A stretch of 64,000 bases of DNA from assembly GCF_023283885.1 (NCBI RefSeq), contig NZ_JAKILA010000021.1:1-64000 (forward strand). Reading direction: 5' to 3'. The DNA comes from Shewanella basaltis. GTDB taxonomy: Bacteria; Pseudomonadota; Gammaproteobacteria; Enterobacterales; Shewanellaceae. The first letter of the stretch is position 1; each line of letters begins with the position of its first letter. The position numbers and the translations under genes are program-made. Below the pieces are notes generated by a model, which saw only the letters and a program-made list of their open reading frames with translations, did no database searches and was not told the origin of the DNA. Shown in pieces: positions 28,248 through 36,395 of the stretch.

Positions 28248-29645
28248 ATGAAGATGAACGCAAAATCAATTGCACTCAGTGCCGTTATTGCAGCGAGCTT
28301 TATGGCTGCAGGCGCAATGGCGAGTGATAAAACCGAACCCCGTAATGAGGTTTATAAAGATAAATTTTCTAATCAATACAACAGCTGGCATGCAACAGCA
28401 GAAAGCGAAGAAGTTGTTGATATGCTAGAGCAAGTTCCTAGTTTAGTCGTATTGTGGGCTGGTTACGGTTTCGCAAAAGACTATAACGCACCGCGTGGTC
28501 ACATGTATGCGGTAACAGACGTCACCAATACATTACGTACAGGTGCGCCTAAAAATGCTGAAGATGGCCCAATGCCAATGGCCTGTTGGAGCTGTAAAAG
28601 CCCTGATGTGCCTCGCGTGATTGAAGAGCAAGGGGAAGATGGCTATTTTAGCGGTAAATGGGCTAAAGGCGGCCCAGAAATGGTTAACACACTTGGCTGT
28701 GCGGACTGCCATGAAAAAGGCTCACCTAAATTACGTATGTCACGTCCGTTTGCAGATCGTGCTATGACAACATTGAACACGCCATTTGATAAAGCGTCTC
28801 GCAAAGACAAGCAGTCAATGGTGTGTGCTCAATGTCACGTAGAGTACTATTTTGAAAAAACAGCAGAGCGTCCAAACTTTGTAAAATTCCCTTGGGATAT
28901 GGGCACCACTGTTGAGCAAATGGAAGTGTACTATGACAGCATGGAGTTCTCTGATTGGACTCACGCTGTGTCTAAAACCCCGATGCTAAAAGCGCAGCAC
29001 CCAGGATATGAAACTTGGCAGTTAGGTGTTCACGGTCAAAATAATGTCAGCTGTGTTGATTGTCATATGCCGAAAGTGACTAACGACAAAGGCCGTAAAT
29101 ACACCGACCATAAAGTGGGTAATCCATTTGACCGCTTTGAAGAAACCTGTGCAACTTGTCACACTCAAAGCAAAGAGTTTTTGGTGGACCTAACGCATAA
29201 ACGTAAAGCAAAAGTTCAAGAAATAAAAGAACGTGCAGAAGCGCAATTAGTTAAAGCTCACTTTGAAGCCAAAGCTGCTTGGGATGCCGGTGCCACTGAA
29301 GCAGAGATGAAGCCTATCCTGATGGATATTCGTCATTCACAATGGCGTTGGGATTTTGCGACAGCATCACACGGTGCGTCTGCTCATGCTCCTGACGAAG
29401 CACTACGCATTTTAGGTACCGCAGTTGATAAAGCCGCTGATGCTCGTGTGAAACTAGCACAATTATTAGCCGCTAAAGGTGTTAAGCAACCAATTGCTTA
29501 CCCCGATACGTCAACTAAAGCGAAAGCACAAGCAGCATTGGGCATGGACATGAAAACCATGAATGCTGAAAAAGCTGAATTCAAGAAAACACTGGTTCCT
29601 AAGTGGAAAGAAGAAGCTAAAAAACGCGAAGCTACCTACAAGTAA
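28248..29645 (+). CDS. nrfA: Periplasmic ammonia-forming cytochrome c nitrite reductase
   Basis: Reduces nitrite to ammonium with six electrons during anaerobic respiration. A signal peptide ends near AMAS. Five haem sites are visible: CWSCK (about residue 112, the Lys-ligated catalytic haem), CADCH (151), CAQCH (193), CVDCH (269) and CATCH (300). The catalytic segment around Tyr-Gln, [10 protein letters not shown], and the calcium-site region are present. The length of 465 residues is normal. The ATG at 28248 is preceded by GGAG; a GTG at 28245 and an ATG at 28254 are close alternatives. No nrfBCD genes follow, so electrons probably come from another quinol dehydrogenase such as CymA, as known in Shewanella. 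Confidence 0.95.
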   Translation: MKMNAKSIALSAVIAASFMAAGAMASDKTEPRNEVYKDKFSNQYNSWHATAESEEVVDMLEQVPSLVVLWAGYGFAKDYNAPRGHMYAVTDVTNTLRTGAPKNAEDGPMPMACWSCKSPDVPRVIEEQGEDGYFSGKWAKGGPEMVNTLGCADCHEKGSPKLRMSRPFADRAMTTLNTPFDKASRKDKQSMVCAQCHVEYYFEKTAERPNFVKFPWDMGTTVEQMEVYYDSMEFSDWTHAVSKTPMLKAQHPGYETWQLGVHGQNNVSCVDCHMPKVTNDKGRKYTDHKVGNPFDRFEETCATCHTQSKEFLVDLTHKRKAKVQEIKERAEAQLVKAHFEAKAAWDAGATEAEMKPILMDIRHSQWRWDFATASHGASAHAPDEALRILGTAVDKAADARVKLAQLLAAKGVKQPIAYPDTSTKAKAQAALGMDMKTMNAEKAEFKKTLVPKWKEEAKKREATYK

Positions 29646-29696
29646 TTTGCAATGACCAACGAGCGGTTAATGCCCTTGCTGGTAAATCAATAAGCT

Positions 29697-29723
29697 AAAC
29701 CGCTCTTGTTGAGCGGTTTTTTT
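29697..29723 (+). terminator. Terminator after nrfA
   Basis: AAACCGCTC pairs with GAGCGGTTT around TTGTT, followed by a run of T residues. Confidence 0.9.
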
Positions 29724-29899
29724 ATCTATTTGCGGATACCTTAATTGCGCTATTTATCGCCATCGCCATCGGCATCACATCAAACAGACATGTCTTGTAC
29801 TCTCGCTATTACCGCTATCACTTGCCTCGCCTTCGATATAACCCATTAAATCGTTAAACAATACCGTTGCACCAAAATAAAGCGGTGTTGCTTTTTTAA

Positions 29900-29916
29900 T
29901 GCACACCATTGGTGCT
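29900..29916. promoter_or_regulatory. NtrC-like binding site upstream of glnK
   Basis: TGCACACCATTGGTGCT is an inverted repeat of the form TGCAC-N6-GGTGCT, as in NtrC enhancer sites at E. coli glnA. Its centre lies about 98 bases before the predicted sigma-54 start point, a typical enhancer distance. The rest of the 29724-30052 spacer contains only the sigma-54-like promoter and the glnK ribosome binding site. Confidence 0.65.
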
Positions 29917-29979
29917 TTTGTATGCACTGAAAATAAGTTGATTTAGATTTACCCCTATAAAAACAATATCTTAAAAAAG

Positions 29980-29995
29980 TGGCCTGATGATTGAA
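29980..29995 (+). promoter_or_regulatory. Sigma-54-like promoter of glnK-amtB
   Basis: TGGCCT-GATGA-TTGAA matches the -24/-12 form TGGCAC-N5-TTGCW with ten bases between the GG and the second dinucleotide; the -12 GC is GA here. The predicted start point lies roughly 45 bases before the glnK ATG. The call is supported by the NtrC-like site upstream and by the nitrogen-control genes that follow. Confidence 0.55.
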
Positions 29996-30052
29996 TTAGC
30001 TAATTCAACAAATCAATAACAACTACATTTTTTCACACTTTTGGAGGTCGGG

Positions 30053-30391
30053 ATGAAACTCGTCAGCGCTATCATCAAGCCATTTAAATTGGATGATGTC
30101 CGTGAAGCTATTGCAGGCATGGGCATTGAAGGTATGACTGTCACCGAAGTAAAAGGCTTTGGTCGTCAAAAGGGGCACACAGAGCTTTATCGTGGTGCAG
30201 AATATCAAGTGGACTTTTTACCTAAAGTAAAACTAGAAATTGCCACTAAAGCTGAAAATTTAGAGATGCTGATTGAAGCCATTACTACCGCTGCGCATAC
30301 CGGCAAAATAGGTGATGGTAAAATTTTTGTGACTGAATTAGAACAAGCTATCCGTATCCGTACGGGTGAACTAGATAACGAAGCGTTATAG
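30053..30391 (+). CDS. glnK: P-II nitrogen regulatory protein
   Basis: A 112-residue trimeric signal protein that reports nitrogen status and blocks AmtB when nitrogen is ample. The T-loop tyrosine that is uridylylated is Tyr51 in ELYRGAEYQVDF; the B-loop region TGKIGDGKIFV and the C-terminal IRIRTGE are standard. I chose the ATG at 30053, with GGAGG just upstream, over a longer reading from 30041. It lies ten bases before amtB, the classical glnK-amtB order. Confidence 0.95.
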   Translation: MKLVSAIIKPFKLDDVREAIAGMGIEGMTVTEVKGFGRQKGHTELYRGAEYQVDFLPKVKLEIATKAENLEMLIEAITTAAHTGKIGDGKIFVTELEQAIRIRTGELDNEAL

Positions 30392-30400
30392 GGGGCGATT

Positions 30401-31651
30401 ATGGAAGAATTAACAAAATTAGGGCTCACAGTAACGGAATTACGTTTTGCGCTAGATACCTTTTATTTTTTAATTTCAGGTGCATTAGTGATGTGGATGG
30501 CAGCCGGATTTGCCATGTTAGAGGCCGGACTTGTCCGTTCTAAAAATACCACCGAAATTTTAACTAAAAACGTATGTTTGTACTCAATTGCATGCGCTAT
30601 GTTCTTGTTAGTTGGTTATAACATTATGTACGTTGATAACACAGAAGGTGGCATTTTACCTTCATTTGGTTCGTTGATTGGCTCACAAGCAAGTGATGCT
30701 GACCATGCATTAGAATCAGACTTCTTCTTCCAAGTTGTGTTTGTGGCAACGGCTATGTCGATTGTTTCTGGTGCTGTTGCTGAACGTATGAAGCTTTGGT
30801 CTTTCTTAGCATTCTCTGTTGTTATGACTGCGGTAATTTACCCAGTTGAAGGCTACTGGACCTGGGGCGGCGGATTTTTATCTGAAGCAGGCTTCTTTGA
30901 CTTTGCTGGTAGCGGCATTGTGCACATGGCTGGTGCAGCAGCGGCAATTTCTGGCGTACTGTTACTGGGTGCGCGTAAAGGTAAATACGGTGCTAATGGT
31001 CAAGTCAATCCTATTCCTGGTTCAAATCTACCAATGGCAACGTTAGGTATGTTTATTTTATGGATGGGTTGGTTTGGCTTTAATGGTGGTTCACAGTTAT
31101 TGGTTTCTGACGCTGAAAATGCGACAGCGGTAGCTAAAATTTTCGTAAACACTAACTCAGCAGCTGCTTTTGGTGCCATCTCTGCGCTAATTGTATGTAA
31201 AGTTGTTTGGGGTAAAGCCGATTTAACAATGATTCTTAACGGTGCATTGGCAGGTTTAGTGGCGATTACAGCAGATCCATTATCACCTTCATTCTTAATG
31301 GCTGCTGTGATTGGATTAGTTGCTGGTGCTGTCGTTATCTTCTCTATCATTGCATTTGACCGTATCAAAATTGATGACCCAGTGGGTGCGATTTCGGTCC
31401 ACGGTGTAGCTGGTTTCCTAGGATTAATGCTAGTGCCATTATCAAATGCTGATGCGAGTTTCGGTAGTCAGTTATACGGCGCTGCAGTGATTTTCATTTG
31501 GGTATTTGCGGCATCATTACTTGTGTGGTTTGTATTAAAAATGACCATGGGTATCCGTGTTTCAGAGGAAGAAGAATACAACGGTATGGATGTTTCAGAT
31601 TGTGGTGTTGATGCCTACCCTGAATTTGTGAGTGTTAAATCAGCGGGATAA
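30401..31651 (+). CDS. amtB: Ammonium transporter
   Basis: An 11-helix inner-membrane ammonium channel of 416 residues. The twin histidines of the pore are in GIVHMAGAAAA (about residue 171) and AISVHGVAGF (about residue 333), and the amino-terminal periplasmic signature WMAAGFAMLEAGLVRSKN is present. It starts ten bases after glnK, whose product regulates it. There is no separate signal peptide beyond the first hydrophobic helix. It ends with a hairpin terminator. Confidence 0.95.
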   Translation: MEELTKLGLTVTELRFALDTFYFLISGALVMWMAAGFAMLEAGLVRSKNTTEILTKNVCLYSIACAMFLLVGYNIMYVDNTEGGILPSFGSLIGSQASDADHALESDFFFQVVFVATAMSIVSGAVAERMKLWSFLAFSVVMTAVIYPVEGYWTWGGGFLSEAGFFDFAGSGIVHMAGAAAAISGVLLLGARKGKYGANGQVNPIPGSNLPMATLGMFILWMGWFGFNGGSQLLVSDAENATAVAKIFVNTNSAAAFGAISALIVCKVVWGKADLTMILNGALAGLVAITADPLSPSFLMAAVIGLVAGAVVIFSIIAFDRIKIDDPVGAISVHGVAGFLGLMLVPLSNADASFGSQLYGAAVIFIWVFAASLLVWFVLKMTMGIRVSEEEEYNGMDVSDCGVDAYPEFVSVKSAG

Positions 31652-31674
31652 TTTGATTAGTTTTTATGCAAAAA

Positions 31675-31702
31675 AAACAGAACTTTAGGGTTCTGTTTTT
31701 TT
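31675..31702 (+). terminator. Terminator after glnK-amtB
   Basis: A stem ACAGAAC / GTTCTGT with a short loop TTTAGG precedes a run of eight T residues. Confidence 0.88.
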
Positions 31703-31740
31703 TATTTGATATTATACGTAATGGTATAAGTTGTTAGGGG

Positions 31741-31817
31741 GGGGCTGAGCTTTCAAGCTTGTTTTTACAGCGAATTGTTGGTCACTACTCACCTATACAA
31801 TTGCGCGGCAAAGACCA
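31741..31817 (+). repeat. Left-arm fragment of repeat family F2
   Basis: These bases align over about 75 positions with the left arm of the F2 element at 39597 (TTTCAAGNTTGTTTTTNCAGCGAATTG and the later GCGCGGCAAAGAC). No matching right arm follows, so this is a truncated copy. It lies between amtB and the next gene; a run of seven G residues at 31737-31744 precedes it. Confidence 0.7.
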
Positions 31818-31857
31818 CAACCCTGGTATAAGATTAATCGACATAAGGCGTCTAAAT

Positions 31858-32193
31858 ATGAAGCATTATTTAGATGTGGTTTGCATAGTGTGTGCGTTGA
31901 TATTCAGCACGTGTTGTTATGCGGGTACTATTGTGGTGCGAAAGTCATCCGAACCCTTCGATGCTTTTGCAGTTCGTGACGATGTGCTACAACATCATCA
32001 ATGGCAGCAGATAACTCGACAGCAACAACAGTTAATCATTTTACAAGCCTTACCATTAGACTGTATTGCAGTGGATGCAGCATATTTATATTTTCATTGT
32101 GGCCAGCAATATTACCGACCATATCAATATCAAGATCAGCAATTATTTATTCAAATTGACCCTCATCAGCCAAGCTCCGTCTTGCCTGAGTGA
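31858..32193 (+). CDS. Small secreted protein of unknown function
   Basis: A 111-residue protein with a likely signal peptide (hydrophobic VVCIVCALIFSTCCYAG). The mature part is rich in Gln, His and Tyr (RQQQQLIIL, CGQQYYRPYQYQDQQ) and has two cysteines that could form a disulfide (LDCIAVDAAYLYFHCG). The start at 31858 follows an AAGGCG site; the longer open frame from 31759 runs through the F2 fragment and is not believable as protein. I do not recognise the family. It precedes a transglutaminase-like/TPR lipoprotein gene on the same strand. Confidence 0.55.
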   Translation: MKHYLDVVCIVCALIFSTCCYAGTIVVRKSSEPFDAFAVRDDVLQHHQWQQITRQQQQLIILQALPLDCIAVDAAYLYFHCGQQYYRPYQYQDQQLFIQIDPHQPSSVLPE

Positions 32194-32289
32194 ACTTTAT
32201 CGGGATGATAAAACGGCGCTAATGAGTGGCTGAAAGTTAAACTATTGACTACGCTTTTAGATAGTTTATTCCTATCTGAGGGTTGAATT

Positions 32290-33513
32290 ATGTTTTCAAA
32301 TCACCCAAAAAGGAGCACTAATAGCGCGTTATGCCTAATTGAAAGTGGATTTCAACTGAGTGTTAATCTTGTTGTGTTTATCATCGCAACGTGTTGCCTG
32401 ACTGCTTGCCAATCGACCTCTTCACACGTTAAGCCTATGGATGTGCAAGATTTATTTTATGATGAATACTTTGCACCGGTAAATGTGATATCCCTAGATG
32501 AAATTTATCATCTGCCCGAACCGTTTATTGCACAATTTAGACGCCAATTTCAAGCTAACAATGCACTGCGCAGTACCAATCAGCTAGCAAATGAATGGCT
32601 TGCTCAATATATTGGCGCACAAGCTGGTGGGTTTGAATATCGGGATCATTTTACTCGTCCTGCCAGTGAAACGGTGCTAAATCGACAAGGCAATTGTATG
32701 TCATTGGTGGTGCTGTCAGCGGCATTGGCCGATGTGCTAAAAGTACCTGTTGAGTTTTATGATATTAACGTTGAACCCATTTGGGACCGCCGCGGTGGAT
32801 TTTTTTTGGTCAATGGCCATGTTAATTTAAGTTTGCTTCCACCAGAAAATACCCAAAGTGTGGTGTTTCGGGGAGCTGAAGTGCTTGTTGATTTTTTACC
32901 TGAGCGTTCTGTTAGAGCTTATGAAAAACAGAAAGTCAATAAGCGACAACTTAGTGCGATGTACTACAATAATGTTGCAGCAGAAGCACTAGTTGAAAAT
33001 GACTATAATCGGGCGTATGCATTGGTCAAAGAAGCCATTAGGTTAAACCCACAATATGTTGCAGCTATTAATACTCTCGCGGTTATTTATCGTCATAAAG
33101 GCTTCAGCAATGAGGCTGAACAGGTTTATCGTGCCGCGTTAAACATTGATCCGAATGATTTATCTACCCTATATAATTTGGCTTTGATCTTGGGGGAGCA
33201 AGATCGCTTAGAAGAGTGGGCACAAGTCCATAAAGTGCTTGAACTTGCGCGGATTAACAATCCCTTTTATTACTTTGATATGGCTCAACAAGCCTATTTT
33301 GATCGGCAATATCAAGACGCCCTTGTCTGGTACAAACGTGCAGTTGCTAAGGCTGATTATCGGCATGAGTTTTATTTTGGCCTGTCCAGAGCGTATTGGG
33401 CAACTGGTGAAGAGCGATTAGCCGAGAAACATTTGAAGCGCGCTTTAGCACTCAGTGATGTGAGCAATAAGCAACGTTACCAAAGTAAATTGCAAGCAAT
33501 GAGAAAACAATAG
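32290..33513 (+). CDS. Lipoprotein with transglutaminase-like and TPR domains
   Basis: A 407-residue lipoprotein. After an unusually long N-terminal region the hydrophobic stretch ends in the lipobox LTAC. A transglutaminase-like segment (about residues 100-210) has the Cys in RQGNCMSLVVLSAALA, a His in VNGHVNLSL and an Asp in LVDFLPE, the order of a Cys-His-Asp triad. Residues 220-400 contain four to five tetratricopeptide repeats, clearest in AYALVKEAIRLNPQYVAAIN and NEAEQVYRAALNIDPNDLST. The role is unknown; these folds suggest peptide or protein processing at the envelope. A GAGGG site precedes the ATG. Confidence 0.8.
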   Translation: MFSNHPKRSTNSALCLIESGFQLSVNLVVFIIATCCLTACQSTSSHVKPMDVQDLFYDEYFAPVNVISLDEIYHLPEPFIAQFRRQFQANNALRSTNQLANEWLAQYIGAQAGGFEYRDHFTRPASETVLNRQGNCMSLVVLSAALADVLKVPVEFYDINVEPIWDRRGGFFLVNGHVNLSLLPPENTQSVVFRGAEVLVDFLPERSVRAYEKQKVNKRQLSAMYYNNVAAEALVENDYNRAYALVKEAIRLNPQYVAAINTLAVIYRHKGFSNEAEQVYRAALNIDPNDLSTLYNLALILGEQDRLEEWAQVHKVLELARINNPFYYFDMAQQAYFDRQYQDALVWYKRAVAKADYRHEFYFGLSRAYWATGEERLAEKHLKRALALSDVSNKQRYQSKLQAMRKQ

Positions 33514-33580
33514 GGCCGGTTGATTTTTTCGCTGCAAAACAATCTTGAAGGTTCAACAGGCACTAAGGTTATCGAGTCAA

Positions 33581-34432
33581 TTAATTAACATGCTCAGTGG
33601 GTTGGTAATTATTTTGCTCAGCTAAACTGAGTATTTCTTGGTATTGATAAGATTGCTTTAGTGAAGAAATGGCATGATTAACAGCAGCGGCAGTATTTTT
33701 GTCATGGCAAGCAATTTTTCGCTCGGCTGGATCAAACAGCGGAACTTCTGTTACTGACACCCCGGTGTTGAGTCTATCTTTTAACAAATGGCGGTAATAT
33801 TCAAAAATCCGTTGCTCAAGCACAACGGATTGAATATGCCCATTAAACAGCATAACAACCTGGCTTTTTTGATTTGATATTTCGCTGTAGTTTGCATGGT
33901 CTGTCGCAAGCGCTTTAAACTCTTCGCCTAAATATTGTTTAGCGTTTTGAAACCCTAACACAGTTACATTGTTAAGATCTTGGATTTCATGGATCGCCAA
34001 TTTATTTTTTGTTAAATAAAATACGCTGTTTTGGTATTCAATTAAACTTTGGGTGTAAAACAAGCCTTGAACATTATCTGGTGTGTTAATCATGCAATCT
34101 ACTTTTTTTGATTGAACCAGACGTTGTGCGCGTAAATTGGGCGCATGTACTATCTCTTTTATATGCATTCCTTCGAGTTTAAGGGCGGCGACTAATAAAT
34201 CGTATTGCACTCCTTGTGGTTGATCAGCAAAAAAGTAGGGTGCAATACTGTTACTAGTTGAAAAGCTGACTTGCTTGATAGGTGTGGTAGGCATTTGCTG
34301 AAAATAGGCAGCGTGTTGGTCCACCAATGGGTGTTTTTGTTCTGGAGGAGTGACAACTACAGTGGCCGTTGCAAAGGGATAACCCATGGATGAGCTAAGT
34401 GTAACAAGTAATAACAAGATGCCAAATTTCAA
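33581..34432 (-). CDS. Periplasmic solute-binding-like protein (SBP_bac_3 type)
   Basis: A 283-residue protein with a signal peptide (KFGILLLLVTLSSSMGYPFATA) and the general pattern of family-3 solute-binding domains: an opening strand QVSFSTSNSIAPYFF, then PQGVQYDLLVAALKLEGM, and VLGFQNAKQYLG in the second lobe. No permease or ATPase gene lies nearby, so it is an orphan. It may serve a distant transporter or a signalling protein. The start is TTG with AAGGAAG at the right spacing; no ATG start fits the signal peptide. Ligand unknown. Confidence 0.75.
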   Translation of the reverse strand: MKFGILLLLVTLSSSMGYPFATATVVVTPPEQKHPLVDQHAAYFQQMPTTPIKQVSFSTSNSIAPYFFADQPQGVQYDLLVAALKLEGMHIKEIVHAPNLRAQRLVQSKKVDCMINTPDNVQGLFYTQSLIEYQNSVFYLTKNKLAIHEIQDLNNVTVLGFQNAKQYLGEEFKALATDHANYSEISNQKSQVVMLFNGHIQSVVLEQRIFEYYRHLLKDRLNTGVSVTEVPLFDPAERKIACHDKNTAAAVNHAISSLKQSYQYQEILSLAEQNNYQPTEHVN

Positions 34433-34790
34433 ACGTTAACTTCCTTATGGTGCCATTAGTGTATTGAGAAACTCACTTCCTTGTTATCATGTAGTTGATT
34501 TAGTTAAATTAATAACCAATAGTGTCAAAGTGTACGGCAGGCAACATGTTTTGATTGAGCGAATGAGACTTATCAACGCTAACCTTTATATAGACTTTAA
34601 ACAATAACCTTGTATCGGCTGAGATGAATAATACTTGATTGATTTGTCGATAGATACTGGTTAAATTGGCTAATTATGTTCATTTTTCTGATGTATTGTG
34701 GATCGTATTTATATCATTTTTATGAATTAATTCTTATTTTTCCAATCAATTGAATAAGCGCTATTGTGGGTTTGCTGGAGTTGTAACCAT
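34433..34790. other. Intergenic spacer before aroG, no gene seen
   Basis: This 358-base AT-rich spacer separates the divergent solute-binding-protein and aroG genes. I found no ORF with a ribosome binding site and no hairpin. I looked for a TyrR box (TGTAAA-N6-TTTACA) and did not see one. Promoters for both genes must lie here, but I cannot place them with confidence. Confidence 0.5.
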
Positions 34791-35843
34791 ATGTATTATC
34801 AAAATGACGATATTCGTATCGATGAAATAAAAGAATTGCTGCCGCCTATTGCGATTCTTGAGCGATTTCCGGCAACTGAGCAAGCATCTGCAACCGTGTT
34901 TAATGCACGCAACAATATTCATAATATTTTAACGCGTAAAGATGATAGGTTACTGGTTGTTATTGGTCCTTGTTCTATCCATGATCCTGTGGCGGCATTG
35001 GAATATGGACAACGTTTGGTTGCCTTGCGTGAGCAATACAAAGAGCAGCTTGAAATTGTGATGCGGGTGTATTTTGAAAAGCCTCGTACAACTGTCGGTT
35101 GGAAGGGGTTGATCAATGATCCCTACATGGATAATAGTTTTCAGTTAAATGATGGTTTAAGAACCGCGCGTAAGCTTCTTGTTGATTTAAATGATCACGG
35201 AATGCCTACAGCAGGTGAGTTTTTAGACATGATTACTCCGCAATATGTTGCCGACATGATGTGTTGGGGGGCTATTGGAGCACGTACAACTGAGTCTCAA
35301 GTTCATCGTGAGTTGTCATCTGGTTTGTCTTGTCCTGTTGGTTTTAAAAATGGCACAGATGGTACGATAAAGGTCGCCATTGATGCTATTGGCGCAGCCA
35401 ATGCTCCGCACCATTTTTTGTCGGTGACTAAGTTTGGTCATTCTGCAATTGTATCGACTAAAGGCAATCCTGATTGTCATATTATTTTGCGCGGTGGACG
35501 TGAGCCCAATTACAGCGCCAATCATGTTAAAGAGATTTCCATTCAGCTTGAAAAAGCGGGCTTGCTAGACAACATCATGATTGACTTTAGCCATGCAAAC
35601 AGCAGCAAAGATTATAAAAAACAAATGTTAGTTGCACAGGACGTTGCAAACCAAATAGCTGCCGGCACTAAGGCTATTTTTGGTGTAATGGTTGAAAGCC
35701 ACTTGGTTGAAGGTCGTCAAGATTTAATTGATGGCGTTCAGTTATGTTATGGGCAAAGTATTACCGATGCTTGTATTGGTTGGAGTGATACCGAATCGCT
35801 ACTTGCCACATTAAATCAAAGCGTTAAGCAGCGCCGAAAGTAA
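34791..35843 (+). CDS. aroG: 3-deoxy-7-phosphoheptulonate synthase (DAHP synthase)
   Basis: Catalyses the first step of aromatic amino acid synthesis, condensing phosphoenolpyruvate with erythrose 4-phosphate. The protein is 350 residues long and close to E. coli AroG from its first residues (MYYQNDDIRIDEIKELLPP) to its end (TDACIGW). PEP-binding and metal residues lie in VVIGPCSIHDP, KPRTTVGWKG, GARTTESQVHRE, KNGTDG and IDFSHANSSK. The ATG at 34791 has GGAG ten bases upstream; the frame extends back to 34764. I assign the AroG (phenylalanine-sensitive) type by overall likeness, without direct proof of the inhibitor. Confidence 0.93.
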   Translation: MYYQNDDIRIDEIKELLPPIAILERFPATEQASATVFNARNNIHNILTRKDDRLLVVIGPCSIHDPVAALEYGQRLVALREQYKEQLEIVMRVYFEKPRTTVGWKGLINDPYMDNSFQLNDGLRTARKLLVDLNDHGMPTAGEFLDMITPQYVADMMCWGAIGARTTESQVHRELSSGLSCPVGFKNGTDGTIKVAIDAIGAANAPHHFLSVTKFGHSAIVSTKGNPDCHIILRGGREPNYSANHVKEISIQLEKAGLLDNIMIDFSHANSSKDYKKQMLVAQDVANQIAAGTKAIFGVMVESHLVEGRQDLIDGVQLCYGQSITDACIGWSDTESLLATLNQSVKQRRK

Positions 35844-35852
35844 CATCAATAT

Positions 35853-35886
35853 AAAAAATAAGGCGCTAAATGCGCCTTATTTTTTT
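35853..35886. terminator. Bidirectional terminator between aroG and a small ORF
   Basis: A perfect 14-bp stem (AAAAAATAAGGCGC with GCGCCTTATTTTTT) has the loop TAAAT. It serves aroG on the plus strand. The stop codon of the small minus-strand gene lies inside its right arm. Confidence 0.92.
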
Positions 35887-36053
35887 ATTTGTTCACTTAG
35901 GTATTCATTTGCTTTTGCTAAACTACCAAAGGCAGAAATAAGATTATTACGGCCTTTATCTTGTAATTCAGGGTTACCAGATTCAATCATCATCCATACC
36001 CAGGTTTGTATTAGTTGTAGTGGTGGGTATTGAACTTTCGAGCTATCCAACAT
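35877..36053 (-). CDS. Small protein of unknown function, 58 residues
   Basis: A short open frame that is easy to miss. It starts at the ATG at 36053, with a strong AAGGA seven bases upstream, and ends in TAA within the aroG terminator. The product begins MLDSSKVQYPPLQLIQTWVW and ends YLSEQIKK. It has two tryptophans near the N-terminus and an amphipathic C-terminal half, with no signal peptide or metal motif. The ribosome site and the terminator at its end support a real gene, but I do not recognise a family. Confidence 0.65.
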   Translation of the reverse strand: MLDSSKVQYPPLQLIQTWVWMMIESGNPELQDKGRNNLISAFGSLAKANEYLSEQIKK

Positions 36054-36395
36054 AAAGCATCCTTCAAACTGTAAATCGTTGTTTGTGAATAACCAAACAG
36101 TCGTTTATTTATACCCAAAGAGTATCAAATAAAAACCTTAGAAATAACTCTATTTAGGCATTAAAAGGGAAAATTGACGAAAAAAAATTAAAAAGTAGTC
36201 GGTTTGAGCTATATGTACTGATATTTTGTAAGTCTAAAGTGCTACATGTGTTGAGCGGTTGTGCATGAGATGGGTCATGGCCCCTTTGAGATAGAGTAAA
36301 ATGTGACACAAATCTAATCAGAGAATGCAATATAATAAGACAATGGTATATGTAATTGAGTACTGCTAATAAAGCGGATAACCACTGGAGAAGCG
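36054..36395. other. Spacer before the ABC exporter gene, no gene seen
   Basis: An AT-rich 342-base spacer between the divergent small ORF and the Atm1-like gene. I see no ORF with a ribosome binding site, no hairpin and no repeat. The only clear signal is the ribosome binding site GGAG before the ATG at 36396. Confidence 0.5.

Noticed and set aside
29877-29893. A second NtrC site near GCACCAAAATAAAGCGGTG
   Set aside because: The half-sites are ten or more bases apart, not the usual five to six.
31737-31744. G-run as a quadruplex or recombination hotspot
   Set aside because: A single run of seven G residues cannot form a quadruplex alone, and nothing else supports a function.
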